Source of the DNA: Mariniphaga sp964559175
Lineage (GTDB): Bacteria > Bacteroidota > Bacteroidia > Bacteroidales > Prolixibacteraceae
Assembly: GCA_964559175.1 (NCBI GenBank)
Contig: CAZLGT010000017.1
Span: forward strand, 12,851-76,850
Reading direction: 5' to 3'
Length of the DNA: 64,000 nucleotides
The notes beneath the pieces are model-generated. The model ran no database searches, was not told the origin of the DNA, and saw only the letters and a program-made list of their open reading frames with translations. Within the stretch, counting starts at the first letter, position 1. Every line of letters begins with the position of its first letter. Positions 26,721 to 35,441 of this stretch are shown here, piece after piece. A program made the position numbers and the translations under genes.

Positions 26721-27530
26721 TTATTTTTTCAATTGATGTTTTACCAGTAAATCTAACAATGAGATGGATGCATCTTCCATATTATTTATGATGCCGTCGA
26801 TTTTTGCAACACAATAGTTGAAGAAAATCTGAAGGATAATAGCTACCAACAGACCGGAAACGGTTGTAATCAAAGCCACTTTAATACCACCGGCAACCAG
26901 TGCGGGAGAAATGTCCCCTGCAATCTCGATGGCGTCGAAAGCGCCAATCATACCAATTACAGTTCCCATAAACCCGAGCATCGGTGCCAGAGCAATAAAC
27001 AGGGCAATCCAGCTTAAACCTTTTTCAAGCAAACCGGCCTGAACCCCACCATAAGATATGATTGATTTTTCAACTACTTCAATTCCATGGTCAAAACGGT
27101 CGAGTCCCTGATAAAAGATACTTGCAACCGGACCGCGTGTTTTACGGCAAACATCTTTGGCTGCTTCTATGCCTCCACTTTCAAGTGCCTGTTCAACATC
27201 GGCAAGCAGCTTTTTGGTGTTGCTTGTAGCAAGGTTAAGGTAGAGCACCCTTTCAATTGAAAATGCCAAACCGAGAATCAAAGCGATTAATACGAATGAC
27301 ATAAACATGGGATCACCTTCAATAAATTTTTGTTTAAGCTGGCTGTGCAGCGATTGACCTTCTTCAGCAGCAGCGGCTGCTTCTTCAAACGGATCGGCTG
27401 TTAAATCAACCTGCTCTTCCTGAACAGCAGCGGTTTCTTCTGCAGCTGCTTCTTCCTGAGCAACCACAGCATTTGATGCCATAAAAAACAGCATTCCTGA
27501 TAATGCCATTAACGCGAATAGTTTTTTCAT
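26721..27530 (-). CDS. exbB: MotA/TolQ/ExbB proton channel family protein
   Basis: A 269-residue ExbB-like protein. The N-terminal hydrophobic segment (residues 1-24, ending NAVVAQ) looks like a signal sequence, followed by a Glu/Ala-rich stretch (25-60). Helix 1 of the core is at about 75-95 (FMSFVLIALILGLAFSIERV). The paired channel helices have GLSWIALFIALAPMLGFMGT and AGGIKVALITTVSGLLVAII, with the conserved Thr pattern. The N-terminal extension resembles that of other Bacteroidota ExbB proteins. It is first in the operon exbB-orf-exbD-exbD and should power TonB-dependent SusCD transport, such as the locus at the right end of the window. Confidence 0.93.
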   Translation of the reverse strand: MKKLFALMALSGMLFFMASNAVVAQEEAAAEETAAVQEEQVDLTADPFEEAAAAAEEGQSLHSQLKQKFIEGDPMFMSFVLIALILGLAFSIERVLYLNLATSNTKKLLADVEQALESGGIEAAKDVCRKTRGPVASIFYQGLDRFDHGIEVVEKSIISYGGVQAGLLEKGLSWIALFIALAPMLGFMGTVIGMIGAFDAIEIAGDISPALVAGGIKVALITTVSGLLVAIILQIFFNYCVAKIDGIINNMEDASISLLDLLVKHQLKK

Positions 27531-27637
27531 AATTAATTTGAATTTTTAATTAATAATCTTCTAGATTTTTGAAATATTTGAATTTTTGTCAATTTCTATT
27601 TTTCTACAACAAATAACACGTTTTCCATTGAAATAAT

Positions 27638-27645
27638 CAAATATA
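27638..27645 (-). promoter_or_regulatory. Candidate -7 element for the exbB operon
   Basis: The minus strand reads TATATTTG, matching TAnnTTTG, 108 bases upstream of the exbB ATG. Confidence 0.35.
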
Positions 27646-27730
27646 ATAACTTAAAAAATTATATCCATCAATACTTTTAAAGAACTTTTTTTCTCAGGAT
27701 TTATGCGAAATAACTCATTTTCTCCCTTTC

Positions 27731-27820
<90 letters not shown>

Positions 27821-27885
27821 GTGTCTTCCGGCAAGCCAGAAATTAAGGGGCGCAAAATAATAAAAAAAATGCGAAAAAAATAACC

Positions 27886-28929
27886 CTAATCACTTATTTC
27901 ACCGCGAAGATTCTTATTCAGATACATTTTAATCTGGCCGTTTGTCAGTTTTTGTCCCAGCAAAAACATCAACTTGGTAATGGCGGCTTCTGTTGTCATA
28001 TCTTTCCCTGATATAACACCTGCTTTTAAAAGTTCCAGACTTGTTTCATACTGGCCCATTGACACACGCCCCCCCTGGCACTGTGTCACATTCAGCACGA
28101 TGATATCGTTTTTTATTGCCTTTTTAATGCAATTAATTAACCACCGTGAGGTAGGCACATTGCCTGATCCGAAAGTTTCCAGTACCACTCCTCTCAACCC
28201 GGGGATGCACATAATGGAATTAAATACTTTTTGGTTAATTCCGGGAAACATTTTTAAAATAACCACATGATCGTCAAACTGAGAGTTCACTTTCAATATT
28301 CCCTGGTTTTCAGGGTAGTGTATAAATTCGGGCTGAAAACGAATATCTACTCCTGCCACAGCCAGATCCGGGTAATTGACCGACTGAAATGCGCTGAACT
28401 GATCGGCATCTCGTTTTACAGTTCGGTTTCCCCTGAACAATCTAAAATCGAAGTAAATACATACTTCCGGAACCATACTGGCCCCGTTTTTTTGGGCGGC
28501 TGCAATTTCCACCGATGTAATCAGGTTTTCTTTTCCGTCGGTGCGAAGTGTTCCGATGGGGAGCTGCGATCCGGTCAGAATAATGGGTTTGTCGAGGTTC
28601 TCAAACATGTAACTTAACGCAGAAGCAGTATAAGCCATGGTATCGGTTCCGTGCAGAACAACAAACCCGTCGTAATGATTGTAATGTCTTTCGATGGTTT
28701 TGGCAATTTTTATCCAAACTGCCGGCGTAACATTGGAAGAATCGAGAGCCGGATTGAATTTAATGGTCTTTATATTGTAATTAAACTTATTGAGCTCGGG
28801 TACTTCTTCCAATATTTGATCAAATTTTACTGGTGCCAACGTACCTGAGAGGGGCCGTTGTACCATTCCAATGGTACCTCCGGTGTAAATAATCAGAATG
28901 GAAGGTTTTCGGTTTTCTGGTTTAGCCAT
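27886..28929 (-). CDS. ansA: Type I (cytoplasmic) L-asparaginase
   Basis: A 347-residue asparaginase that hydrolyses L-asparagine to aspartate and ammonia. Motif 1 is YTGGTIGMVQ, with the nucleophilic Thr, at about residues 15-24. Motif 2 is HGTDTMAYTASALSYM, with Thr-Asp, at about 88-103. No signal peptide is seen, so it is the cytoplasmic type. The start is ATG 28929; an in-frame TTG at 28962 would overlap tatD. The gap to tatD is 29 bases, so the two are probably co-transcribed. Confidence 0.92.
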   Translation of the reverse strand: MAKPENRKPSILIIYTGGTIGMVQRPLSGTLAPVKFDQILEEVPELNKFNYNIKTIKFNPALDSSNVTPAVWIKIAKTIERHYNHYDGFVVLHGTDTMAYTASALSYMFENLDKPIILTGSQLPIGTLRTDGKENLITSVEIAAAQKNGASMVPEVCIYFDFRLFRGNRTVKRDADQFSAFQSVNYPDLAVAGVDIRFQPEFIHYPENQGILKVNSQFDDHVVILKMFPGINQKVFNSIMCIPGLRGVVLETFGSGNVPTSRWLINCIKKAIKNDIIVLNVTQCQGGRVSMGQYETSLELLKAGVISGKDMTTEAAITKLMFLLGQKLTNGQIKMYLNKNLRGEISD

Positions 28930-28958
28930 AAAATGGAATTCATTTTTTGTGCAAATTA

Positions 28959-29723
28959 TCAAATTCCAAACAAACTGCGCGCGTTTTCCGAAGTTATTTG
29001 GGCAATATCGTTAACTGAAATACCATAAACTTTGGCAACAGCCTGAGCCACATATACAAGGTATGCACTTTCATTTCGTTTACCTCTTTTAGGATCGGGT
29101 GTTAAATAGGGTGCATCTGTTTCGAGCACAAGAGATTGAACCGGAATGTTTTTAATCACATCGGCCAGGTCACTGTTTTTAAAGGTTATCACTCCGCCAA
29201 TGCCAAGCAAAAAACCGGCATCAATAACCTGGCGTGCTTCGGGTTCAGTGCCCGTGAAGCAGTGGAAAATTCCTTTCAGAGTTCCATCCTGCTCTTCTTT
29301 AAGTATGGAATACACTTCGCTGAACGACTCCCGGACATGGATAACAACCGGCAACTGGTGCGATTTGGCCAGTTTAAGCTGCCGTCTGAAAGCATCACGC
29401 TGTTCATTCAGATATGTTCTGTCCCAGTACAAATCGATTCCTATTTCACCAATGCCGTAAAACTTGCGCTTATCGAGCCAGTATTTCACTGCCTCAAGCT
29501 CATCGTTGTAATCGGCATCAACCGATGTGGGGTGTAACCCCATAAGCGGATAGCACAAATGCGGGTAGGCATCGTTTAAATCTAACAACCTTTTTACAGA
29601 ACCGGAATCGATATTTGGAAGAATGATTTTTTTCACATCGTTATCGTAGGCGCGTTGCAACACCTCGTCCACATCGTGTATAAACTCTTCCGAATAAATA
29701 TGTGCGTGCGTATCTATCAGCAT
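28959..29723 (-). CDS. tatD: TatD-family metal-dependent hydrolase/DNase
   Basis: A 254-residue TIM-barrel hydrolase. Metal ligands are visible as DTHAHIYSEEF (the HxH pair), a Glu in GIGEIGIDLYWD, His in PVVIHVRES and GIFHCFTGT, and Asp in LETDAPYLTP. TatD proteins are 3'-5' exonucleases with proposed roles in DNA repair and quality control. Members split into TatD, YcfH and YjjV branches and I cannot assign the branch with certainty. Confidence 0.9.
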   Translation of the reverse strand: MLIDTHAHIYSEEFIHDVDEVLQRAYDNDVKKIILPNIDSGSVKRLLDLNDAYPHLCYPLMGLHPTSVDADYNDELEAVKYWLDKRKFYGIGEIGIDLYWDRTYLNEQRDAFRRQLKLAKSHQLPVVIHVRESFSEVYSILKEEQDGTLKGIFHCFTGTEPEARQVIDAGFLLGIGGVITFKNSDLADVIKNIPVQSLVLETDAPYLTPDPKRGKRNESAYLVYVAQAVAKVYGISVNDIAQITSENARSLFGI

Positions 29724-29743
29724 GTCAAAACATCAAATTTTGA

Positions 29744-29751
29744 CAAATGTA
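29744..29751 (-). promoter_or_regulatory. Candidate -7 element for tatD-ansA
   Basis: The minus strand reads TACATTTG, matching TAnnTTTG, 21 bases upstream of the tatD ATG and directly after the gdhA terminator T run. Confidence 0.4.
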
Positions 29752-29820
29752 AAAAAGTGTTTTATCCTAAAGGCATTTTCTATTTTATCAATAGATTAAA
29801 TTTTCAGAATAAAACACTTT
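29751..29820 (-). terminator. Long-loop hairpin after gdhA, probable terminator
   Basis: A 12-bp inverted repeat, AAAGTGTTTTAT (29754-29765) and ATAAAACACTTT (29809-29820), is separated by 43 bases. On the minus strand the stem is followed by T residues. The long loop makes termination efficiency doubtful. Confidence 0.55.
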
Positions 29821-29845
29821 ATCACAGGATTGTAGGCGACGGCAA

Positions 29846-31189
29846 TTAAACCACCCCCTGTGCCAGCATTGCATCGGCCACTTTTACGAAGCCTCCCACA
29901 TTGGCGCCTTTAATATAATCTACTTTATTCCCCGGTCCCGGAATTCTTCCAAAATTAACACAGGTGTCGTGGATGTTCTCCATGATGACCTTCAACCGGG
30001 CATCAACCTCTTCGCGCGGCCAACTGATACGCATACTGTTTTGCGACATTTCCAGCCCTGAAACAGCTACACCGCCTGCATTAACTGCTTTCCCCGGTGC
30101 ATAGCTGATGTTTTTCGACAGGTATTCTGCTGCACTGGCAGTACATCCCATATTAGAAGCTTCGGCGAGAAGATGACATCCGTTTTTAACCAGTTCCTTC
30201 GCGTCGTCGATATCTACTTCGTTTTCGGTAGCGCAAGGCATGGCCACATTCATCGGGACCTCCCACGGACGTTTACCGGGAACAAACTTAGCTCCAAACT
30301 CATGGGCGTAAGGCTCTACAATATCGTTGTTGCTGGCACGCAATTCAAGCAGGTATTCCACTTTTTCATCTTTAATGCCATCGGCGTCATACACATATCC
30401 GTCGGGGCCCGAAATGGTTATTACTTTTCCACCCAGTTCGTTTATTTTGTTAATGGCTCCCCAGGCAACGTTTCCGAATCCCGATACACCAACATTCTGG
30501 CCTTCGATGTTCATACCCATACGGCGCAACATGTGTTCAGCAAAATAAACGGCGCCAAAACCGGTAGCCTCGGGACGGATTAAACTGCCTCCCCAGGCCA
30601 GCCCTTTACCGGTAAACACGCCGGTAAATTCATTTTTCAGGCGCTTGTACTGGCCAAACATGTAACCTACTTCGCGGCCACCAACACCAATGTCGCCTGC
30701 CGGCACATCCGTATTGGGTCCAATGTGTCTGAAAAGTTCGTTCATAAACGACTGGCAGAACCGCATAATTTCACCGTCAGACTTTCCTTTCGGGCTGAAA
30801 TCGGACCCGCCTTTTCCGCCGCCCATGGGCAGGGTGGTAAGACTGTTTTTAAAGGTTTGCTCAAATCCCAGAAATTTCAGAATGCTCAGTGTTACACTGG
30901 CGTGGAATCGTATTCCCCCTTTATAGGGCCCCAGTGCCGAATTGAATTCTATACGGTACCCCCGATTAACCTGAACTTCCCCCCGGTCGTCAACCCACGG
31001 TACGCGAAAAATGATAACCCTTTCAGGTTCTACCATCCGTTCCAGTATGTTGGCTTTCTGGTAACGTGGATTTTTCTGGTAAAAATCCCAAACTGAGCCG
31101 ATTACCTCTTCTACGGCCTGATGAAACTCTTTTTCTCCCGGAGTCCGGTTTTCAAGACTCGCAATGAACTCATTTATATTTGTTTTCAT
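29846..31189 (-). CDS. gdhA: NADP-type glutamate dehydrogenase
   Basis: A 447-residue hexameric glutamate dehydrogenase of the ~450-residue bacterial type. It assimilates ammonia by reductive amination of 2-oxoglutarate. Motifs: the substrate-binding stretch KNSLTTLPMGGGKGGSDF with the catalytic-site lysines, VPAGDIGVGGREVGYMFGQY, and the dinucleotide-binding GVSGFGNVAWG. NADP use is inferred from subfamily length and motif style. It draws on the 2-oxoglutarate pool used by KGOR and ODH. It stands as a single gene between terminators. Confidence 0.95.
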   Translation of the reverse strand: MKTNINEFIASLENRTPGEKEFHQAVEEVIGSVWDFYQKNPRYQKANILERMVEPERVIIFRVPWVDDRGEVQVNRGYRIEFNSALGPYKGGIRFHASVTLSILKFLGFEQTFKNSLTTLPMGGGKGGSDFSPKGKSDGEIMRFCQSFMNELFRHIGPNTDVPAGDIGVGGREVGYMFGQYKRLKNEFTGVFTGKGLAWGGSLIRPEATGFGAVYFAEHMLRRMGMNIEGQNVGVSGFGNVAWGAINKINELGGKVITISGPDGYVYDADGIKDEKVEYLLELRASNNDIVEPYAHEFGAKFVPGKRPWEVPMNVAMPCATENEVDIDDAKELVKNGCHLLAEASNMGCTASAAEYLSKNISYAPGKAVNAGGVAVSGLEMSQNSMRISWPREEVDARLKVIMENIHDTCVNFGRIPGPGNKVDYIKGANVGGFVKVADAMLAQGVV

Positions 31190-31356
31190 TTTATGAATGG
31201 TTTAAAATAACAAAGTAAATTTAGCCAACTAAAAAATAAAAAGTAAGAGAAGCACCAACAATCGACCAAACATTATACCATTCACATACAGGCTTTTACA
31301 AAAAACAAAAAGATGTTAAATAACAGGGTCTGACAATCGTCAGGATTTGCAGGGGC

Positions 31357-31390
31357 AAAAAAAAGCCTTCCTCCGAAGAGAAAGGCTTTT
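31357..31390 (-). terminator. groESL terminator with UUCG tetraloop
   Basis: On the minus strand the stem AAAAGCCTTTCTC and GAGGAAGGCTTTT closes a TTCG tetraloop, with one T-G pair, followed by eight T residues. It lies 21 bases after the groEL stop. Confidence 0.88.
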
Positions 31391-31410
31391 AAATTTTACC
31401 GACGGCATTT

Positions 31411-33051
31411 TTACATCATGCCGCCCATGCCACCCATTCCGCCGTGTCCGCCGGCAGGCATTGGTTGTTCTTTTTCTTTTTCTTCCACAATTACAGTTTC
31501 TGTAGTAAGCAACATTCCTGCAATTGAAGCTGCATTTTCCAGTGCAATCCGGGCCACTTTGGCCGGGTCAATTACTCCGGTTTCATAAAGATTTTCGTAT
31601 TTGTCGGTGCGGGCATTGTAACCAAAGTCGTCTTTGCCTTCGCGAACTTTCTGAACTACCACTGCTCCTTCTTTACCAGCGTTTTCAACAATCTGACGAA
31701 GTGGTTCTTCAATGGCACGTTTCACGATTTCAATACCGGTTTGCTCATCGTCGTTATCACCTTTCAACTTTTCTAAAGCCGGAATAGCGCGTACGTAGGC
31801 CACACCTCCGCCAGGAACAATTCCTTCTTCAACGGCAGCGCGGGTTGCACTCAAAGCATCGTCAACGCGGTCTTTTTTCTCTTTCATCTCCACTTCTGAA
31901 GCGGCACCCACATAAATTACTGCAACACCACCGGCCAGTTTAGCCAGACGTTCCTGCAGTTTTTCGCGGTCGTAATCAGATGTTGTGGTTTCAATTTGTT
32001 TTTTAATTTGAGAAACACGTGCTTTGATGGTATCCGGTGCGCCTGAACCATTAACAACGGTCGTATTTTCTTTGTCAACGGTAATTTTTTCAGCTTCACC
32101 AAGCATTTCAAGGGTAGTCTGCTCCAGCTTCATGCCTTTTTCTTCGGTAATAACAGTACCACCTGTCAGAACTGCAATATCTTCGAGCATCTCTTTTCTG
32201 CGGTCGCCAAAACCCGGAGCTTTAACAGCGCAAACTTTCAATGAACCACGCAAACGGTTAACAACCAAAGTGGCCAGTGCTTCACCATCCACATCTTCAG
32301 AAATAATCATCAGCGGACGACCGGCCTGTGCAGTTTGTTCCAGAACAGGAAGGAGGTCTTTCATGGTACTGATTTTCTTATCGTGGATAAGAATGTACGG
32401 GTTTTCAAGTTCAGCAGCCATTTTCTCGGCGTCGGTAACAAAGTAGGGAGAAATGTAACCACGGTCGAACTGCATGCCTTCCACTACGTCAACGTAGGTA
32501 TCGGTACCTTTCGATTCTTCGATGGTGATAACACCTTCCTTGTGTACTTTCTTCATGGCTTCTGCAATCAAAGCACCAATGGTGTCATCGTTGTTTGCAG
32601 AAACTTTGGCAACCGATTCGATTTTTTTGTAGTCGTCGCCAATGGTGTGCGCCTGGTCTGCAAGGCTTTTAACCACTTTTAAAACAGCTTTGTCAATACC
32701 GCGTTTCAAATCCATTGGATTTGCACCGGCAGTAACGTTTTTCAACCCAACAGAAATAATGGATTGAGCCAGTACAGTTGCAGTGGTTGTTCCGTCGCCG
32801 GCATCGTCGCCGGTTTTCGAAGCCACCTCTTTAACCATCTGTGCTCCCAGGTTTTCGTAAGCATCAGGAAGGTCAATTTCTTTTGCTACTGTTACACCGT
32901 CTTTGGTAATTTGAGGTGCGCCAAATTTTTTCTCGATAACTACATTACGCCCTTTTGGTCCTAATGTAACCTTAACTGCATCAGACAGTTGGTCAACACC
33001 TGATTTCAGTTTGTCACGGGCATCAATGTTAAATTTAATCTCTTTTGCCAT
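31411..33051 (-). CDS. groEL: Chaperonin GroEL (Hsp60)
   Basis: A 546-residue chaperonin. Highlights are VTLGPKGRNVVIEKKFGAP and GDGTTTATVLAQSII in the ATP-binding equatorial domain, the apical stretch at about 190-375, and the flexible GGM-type tail ending GGMGGMGGMM. It forms the 14-mer that folds cytosolic proteins with GroES. groES precedes it by 27 bases and the operon ends in a TTCG-loop terminator. Confidence 0.99.
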   Translation of the reverse strand: MAKEIKFNIDARDKLKSGVDQLSDAVKVTLGPKGRNVVIEKKFGAPQITKDGVTVAKEIDLPDAYENLGAQMVKEVASKTGDDAGDGTTTATVLAQSIISVGLKNVTAGANPMDLKRGIDKAVLKVVKSLADQAHTIGDDYKKIESVAKVSANNDDTIGALIAEAMKKVHKEGVITIEESKGTDTYVDVVEGMQFDRGYISPYFVTDAEKMAAELENPYILIHDKKISTMKDLLPVLEQTAQAGRPLMIISEDVDGEALATLVVNRLRGSLKVCAVKAPGFGDRRKEMLEDIAVLTGGTVITEEKGMKLEQTTLEMLGEAEKITVDKENTTVVNGSGAPDTIKARVSQIKKQIETTTSDYDREKLQERLAKLAGGVAVIYVGAASEVEMKEKKDRVDDALSATRAAVEEGIVPGGGVAYVRAIPALEKLKGDNDDEQTGIEIVKRAIEEPLRQIVENAGKEGAVVVQKVREGKDDFGYNARTDKYENLYETGVIDPAKVARIALENAASIAGMLLTTETVIVEEKEKEQPMPAGGHGGMGGMGGMM

Positions 33052-33078
33052 TTTTATTTACTTTTTTTGAATTTTAAA

Positions 33079-33357
33079 TTAAGCAATGTACAATACATCG
33101 GTTTGCGACATCAGCAAATAATCTTCTCCGTCGATATGCAACTCGGTACCGGAGTATTTGCCATAAGAAACTACATCACCCACTTTTACTTCCATGGGTT
33201 CGTCTTTTTTGTCCGCACCAATAAGAACTACTGTTCCTTGCTGTGGTTTTTCTTTTGCTGAATCCGGGATGATAATCCCACTTTGTGTTTTTTCTTCGGC
33301 TTCCATGGGTTTAACCAGGATTTTTCCTGCCAGAATTTTACCTTTTAGCTCTGCCAT
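33079..33357 (-). CDS. groES: Co-chaperonin GroES (Hsp10)
   Basis: A 92-residue GroES. It has the mobile loop (VKPMEAEEKTQSGIIIPDSA) that contacts GroEL and the roof/base strands VGDVVSYGKYSGTELHIDGEDYLLM. It is first in groES-groEL. No CIRCE element (TTAGCACTC-N9-GAGTGCTAA) is seen upstream, so HrcA control is not supported. Confidence 0.98.
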   Translation of the reverse strand: MAELKGKILAGKILVKPMEAEEKTQSGIIIPDSAKEKPQQGTVVLIGADKKDEPMEVKVGDVVSYGKYSGTELHIDGEDYLLMSQTDVLYIA

Positions 33358-33411
33358 TGTTTTTTACGTTTTATTATTAAACATTTTTTTCAAAAATCGA
33401 CACACACCTAA

Positions 33412-33441
33412 AGCACATTTTGTACCAAAGGCAGATGTGCT
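33412..33441. repeat. Inverted repeat upstream of groES
   Basis: AGCACAT (33412-33418) and ATGTGCT (33435-33441) are separated by 16 bases, 55 bases upstream of the groES ATG. The spacing does not match CIRCE. It could be an operator for heat-shock control or a chance match. Confidence 0.35.
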
Positions 33442-33581
33442 CACTTTTTCAGCCAGAAATGGACAAAATTGCATTTTAAAAAAGTAAATTGTCAGGAGCA
33501 ACGCCACCAAAGCACTGATAGTCAACAAAAAACAATCAATCTCAAATCATCTGACAGCCTGACAGAAAAGCAAAACAGAAT

Positions 33582-34559
33582 TTATTCGAAATGGTATTCA
33601 AAAATATGCCTGAATCCGCGCAGGAAATCGGAAGTTTTCAGGCGTTTTTTTCCGGAAAGCTGTAAGTCGGTAATTTCAAGCCAGCCATTACCGCAGGCTA
33701 CATTCAAATAGGATTCATCATCAGAATCAATCGTTCCCGGCTTGGCTGTTTCTGCCGCAATCACAGGCTGGGCAAAAAATATTTTACAGGGAAGTGTACG
33801 TCCGCTTTCTTTATGCACCAGATTACACCATGCCGCCGGATGAGGGGAAAGGCCGCGAATGAGGTTTCTTACAGTTTCAACTTCCTTTGTCCAGTCTATT
33901 TTACAATCCTCCTTGAAAATTTTTGGGGCGGATTTTATAATTTTTTCCTGCATCAGTTCTGCCTGAGGAACGGGTTTCACCTTTCCTGCCGACAAAGAAT
34001 CCACGGTTTCAATTACCAGTTTGGCTCCAAGATTCATCAGCTGGTCGTGAATGTTTCCCGCGGTGTCGTTCTCTCCTATTCTAATTTCGCGGCGGAACAG
34101 TATCTTCCCGGTATCGATTTCGTGGTCGAGCAAAAAAGTGGTCACTCCGGTTTTTGTTTCTCCGTTGATGATGGCCCAGTTGAGTGGTGCAGCGCCACGG
34201 TATTGCGGTAGAAGTGATGCATGAAGGTTGAATGTTCCAAGCCGGGGCATTTTCCAAACCGCTTCGGGCAACATTCTGAAAGCTACCACAACCTGTAAAT
34301 CGGCTTGCAGCGCTTTTAATTCTTCCAGAAATTCAGGATTTTTCAGTTTTTCAGGCTGAAGAACTTTCAAACCCTTTTCAACTGCATATTTTTTGACATC
34401 CGACTCGGTTAATTTTTTTCCTCTTCCGGCCGGTTTGTCGGGAGCTGTAATTACGCCAACCACGTTATAGCCGTTTTCAACCAACGCCTTCAAACTGACC
34501 ATAGCAAAACCCGGGGTTCCCATAAAAACTATCCGAAGCTCTTTTCCTCTCATCAACAT
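33582..34559 (-). CDS. fmt: Methionyl-tRNA formyltransferase
   Basis: A 325-residue enzyme that formylates the initiator Met-tRNA using 10-formyl-THF. The N-terminal Rossmann domain begins IVFMGTPGFAMVSLKALVENG. The folate-site motif is NLHASLLPQYRGAAPLNWAI, with the catalytic Asn-His region. DHEIDTGKILFRREI follows, and the C-terminal OB-fold domain carries VRNLIRGLSPHPAAW. The ATG at 34559 is used; the ATG two codons on is equally possible. Confidence 0.96.
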   Translation of the reverse strand: MLMRGKELRIVFMGTPGFAMVSLKALVENGYNVVGVITAPDKPAGRGKKLTESDVKKYAVEKGLKVLQPEKLKNPEFLEELKALQADLQVVVAFRMLPEAVWKMPRLGTFNLHASLLPQYRGAAPLNWAIINGETKTGVTTFLLDHEIDTGKILFRREIRIGENDTAGNIHDQLMNLGAKLVIETVDSLSAGKVKPVPQAELMQEKIIKSAPKIFKEDCKIDWTKEVETVRNLIRGLSPHPAAWCNLVHKESGRTLPCKIFFAQPVIAAETAKPGTIDSDDESYLNVACGNGWLEITDLQLSGKKRLKTSDFLRGFRHIFEYHFE

Positions 34560-34654
34560 AAATTTTCAACAAAAATAAACATTCACATGAATTTTAGGAC
34601 TTTTTAATTGCTAAACCTGATATACCGGGGAACGCAAAAAGTTTTGTTCACCAA

Positions 34655-34855
34655 TTATTTAAGTCGGGTATTGCCTTTTTGCGCTTTTGGCCAGTACGGA
34701 CAATGCCTGCATCCGTTGGCACAACAATACCCGCGCCTGGTCAAATATTCCGCAGTCATTACCCGGTATCCGTTTTCGAAATAGAAATCTTTTCCCTCCG
34801 AAAGGTCATCGCTGAAATCAATATTGTCGTCAAAATGATCAAACCTGTTGCTCAT
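34655..34855 (-). CDS. Small cysteine-motif protein (DUF5522-like)
   Basis: A 66-residue protein whose core FYFENGYRVMTAEYLTRRG leads into YCCANGCRHCPY. That C-x4-C-x2-CP pattern is characteristic of the DUF5522 family of small Bacteroidota proteins. The cysteines suggest metal binding (zinc or an iron-sulfur cluster), but no function is established. It diverges from the following gene with a 54-base gap. It is real despite its size, because the motif is strongly conserved in relatives as I recall them. Confidence 0.8.
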   Translation of the reverse strand: MSNRFDHFDDNIDFSDDLSEGKDFYFENGYRVMTAEYLTRRGYCCANGCRHCPYWPKAQKGNTRLK

Positions 34856-34909
34856 AAAGTGAAAATCTCCAAATTAACCGTACATTTAAACACAAAACGC
34901 AAAGAAAAG

Positions 34910-35305
34910 ATGGGAATAGAACGCGATTATTTAATGCGACAGCTGATGATGCTTTTCGATGTCATTCAGAAAATATTCAATTTCAGGAAGAAAGGAGAAA
35001 AGGAAGAGGCTGAAGAGCAAATCCGGTATTTCTACAATTACCTGAAGTTGGAGACGAGAATTCAGGAGAAAAGTATTGAATCTCTTCTTGATTATCTGGT
35101 TTCGGAGAAAAAATTCACCAACAACCACCTGGAGATGATTGCCTTTGTTTTAAAAGAGCAAGGCGAGTTGGCTGAAGATTCAGCGCAAAAACTGGATTTT
35201 TTCAGAAAAGCATATTTCCTTTTGGAAAAAGTTGACCGCGAAAGCACCAGTTTTTCCATGGACCGGCAAATGAAACTGGCCGAGTTGAGGGAGTATCTGA
35301 ATTGA
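34910..35305 (+). CDS. Small helical protein of unknown function
   Basis: A 131-residue cytoplasmic protein, mostly amphipathic helix, starting MGIERDYLMRQLMMLFDVIQ (reminiscent of DUF6483 proteins) and rich in Lys and Glu. The open frame runs back to 34679, but that part is antisense to the DUF5522-like gene, so ATG 34910 with the leader AAAGAAAAG is chosen. There are no catalytic motifs. The helix pairs and charged face suggest a protein-protein or TPR-like bundle. Function unknown. Confidence 0.7.
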   Translation: MGIERDYLMRQLMMLFDVIQKIFNFRKKGEKEEAEEQIRYFYNYLKLETRIQEKSIESLLDYLVSEKKFTNNHLEMIAFVLKEQGELAEDSAQKLDFFRKAYFLLEKVDRESTSFSMDRQMKLAELREYLN

Positions 35306-35390
35306 AAGGGAATTAATGCAGAAAGGCATAAATGCATGAATGCATAAAGGATTCAATTTTTGAAGAAATTCAATAATATGGCAATTCTGA

Positions 35391-35440
35391 GTTTCGCAAT
35401 TTTTCAGTTTAACCGTTTCGCAATTTTTCAATTTCACAAT
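35391..35440. repeat. 24-bp-period short repeats between two genes
   Basis: Unit GTTTCGCAATTTTTCAGTTT (35391-35410) recurs as GTTTCGCAATTTTTCAATTT at 35415-35434, followed by a partial unit CACAATTTT. A second repeat of ATGCATAAA-like words lies at 35328-35350. This is low-complexity intergenic DNA between the helical protein and the EamA transporter. Confidence 0.75.
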
Positions 35441-35441
35441 T

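Noticed and set aside
28930..28962. TTG start for the asparaginase gene
   Set aside because: It would overlap tatD and lacks the family N-terminus; ATG 28929 is better.
33358..33581. CIRCE element for HrcA upstream of groES
   Set aside because: The required TTAGCACTC-N9-GAGTGCTAA pattern is absent; only a 7-bp spaced inverted repeat is seen.
34679..34909. Upstream extension of the helical protein at 34910
   Set aside because: The extension is antisense to the DUF5522-like gene with its conserved cysteine motif; ATG 34910 fits better.
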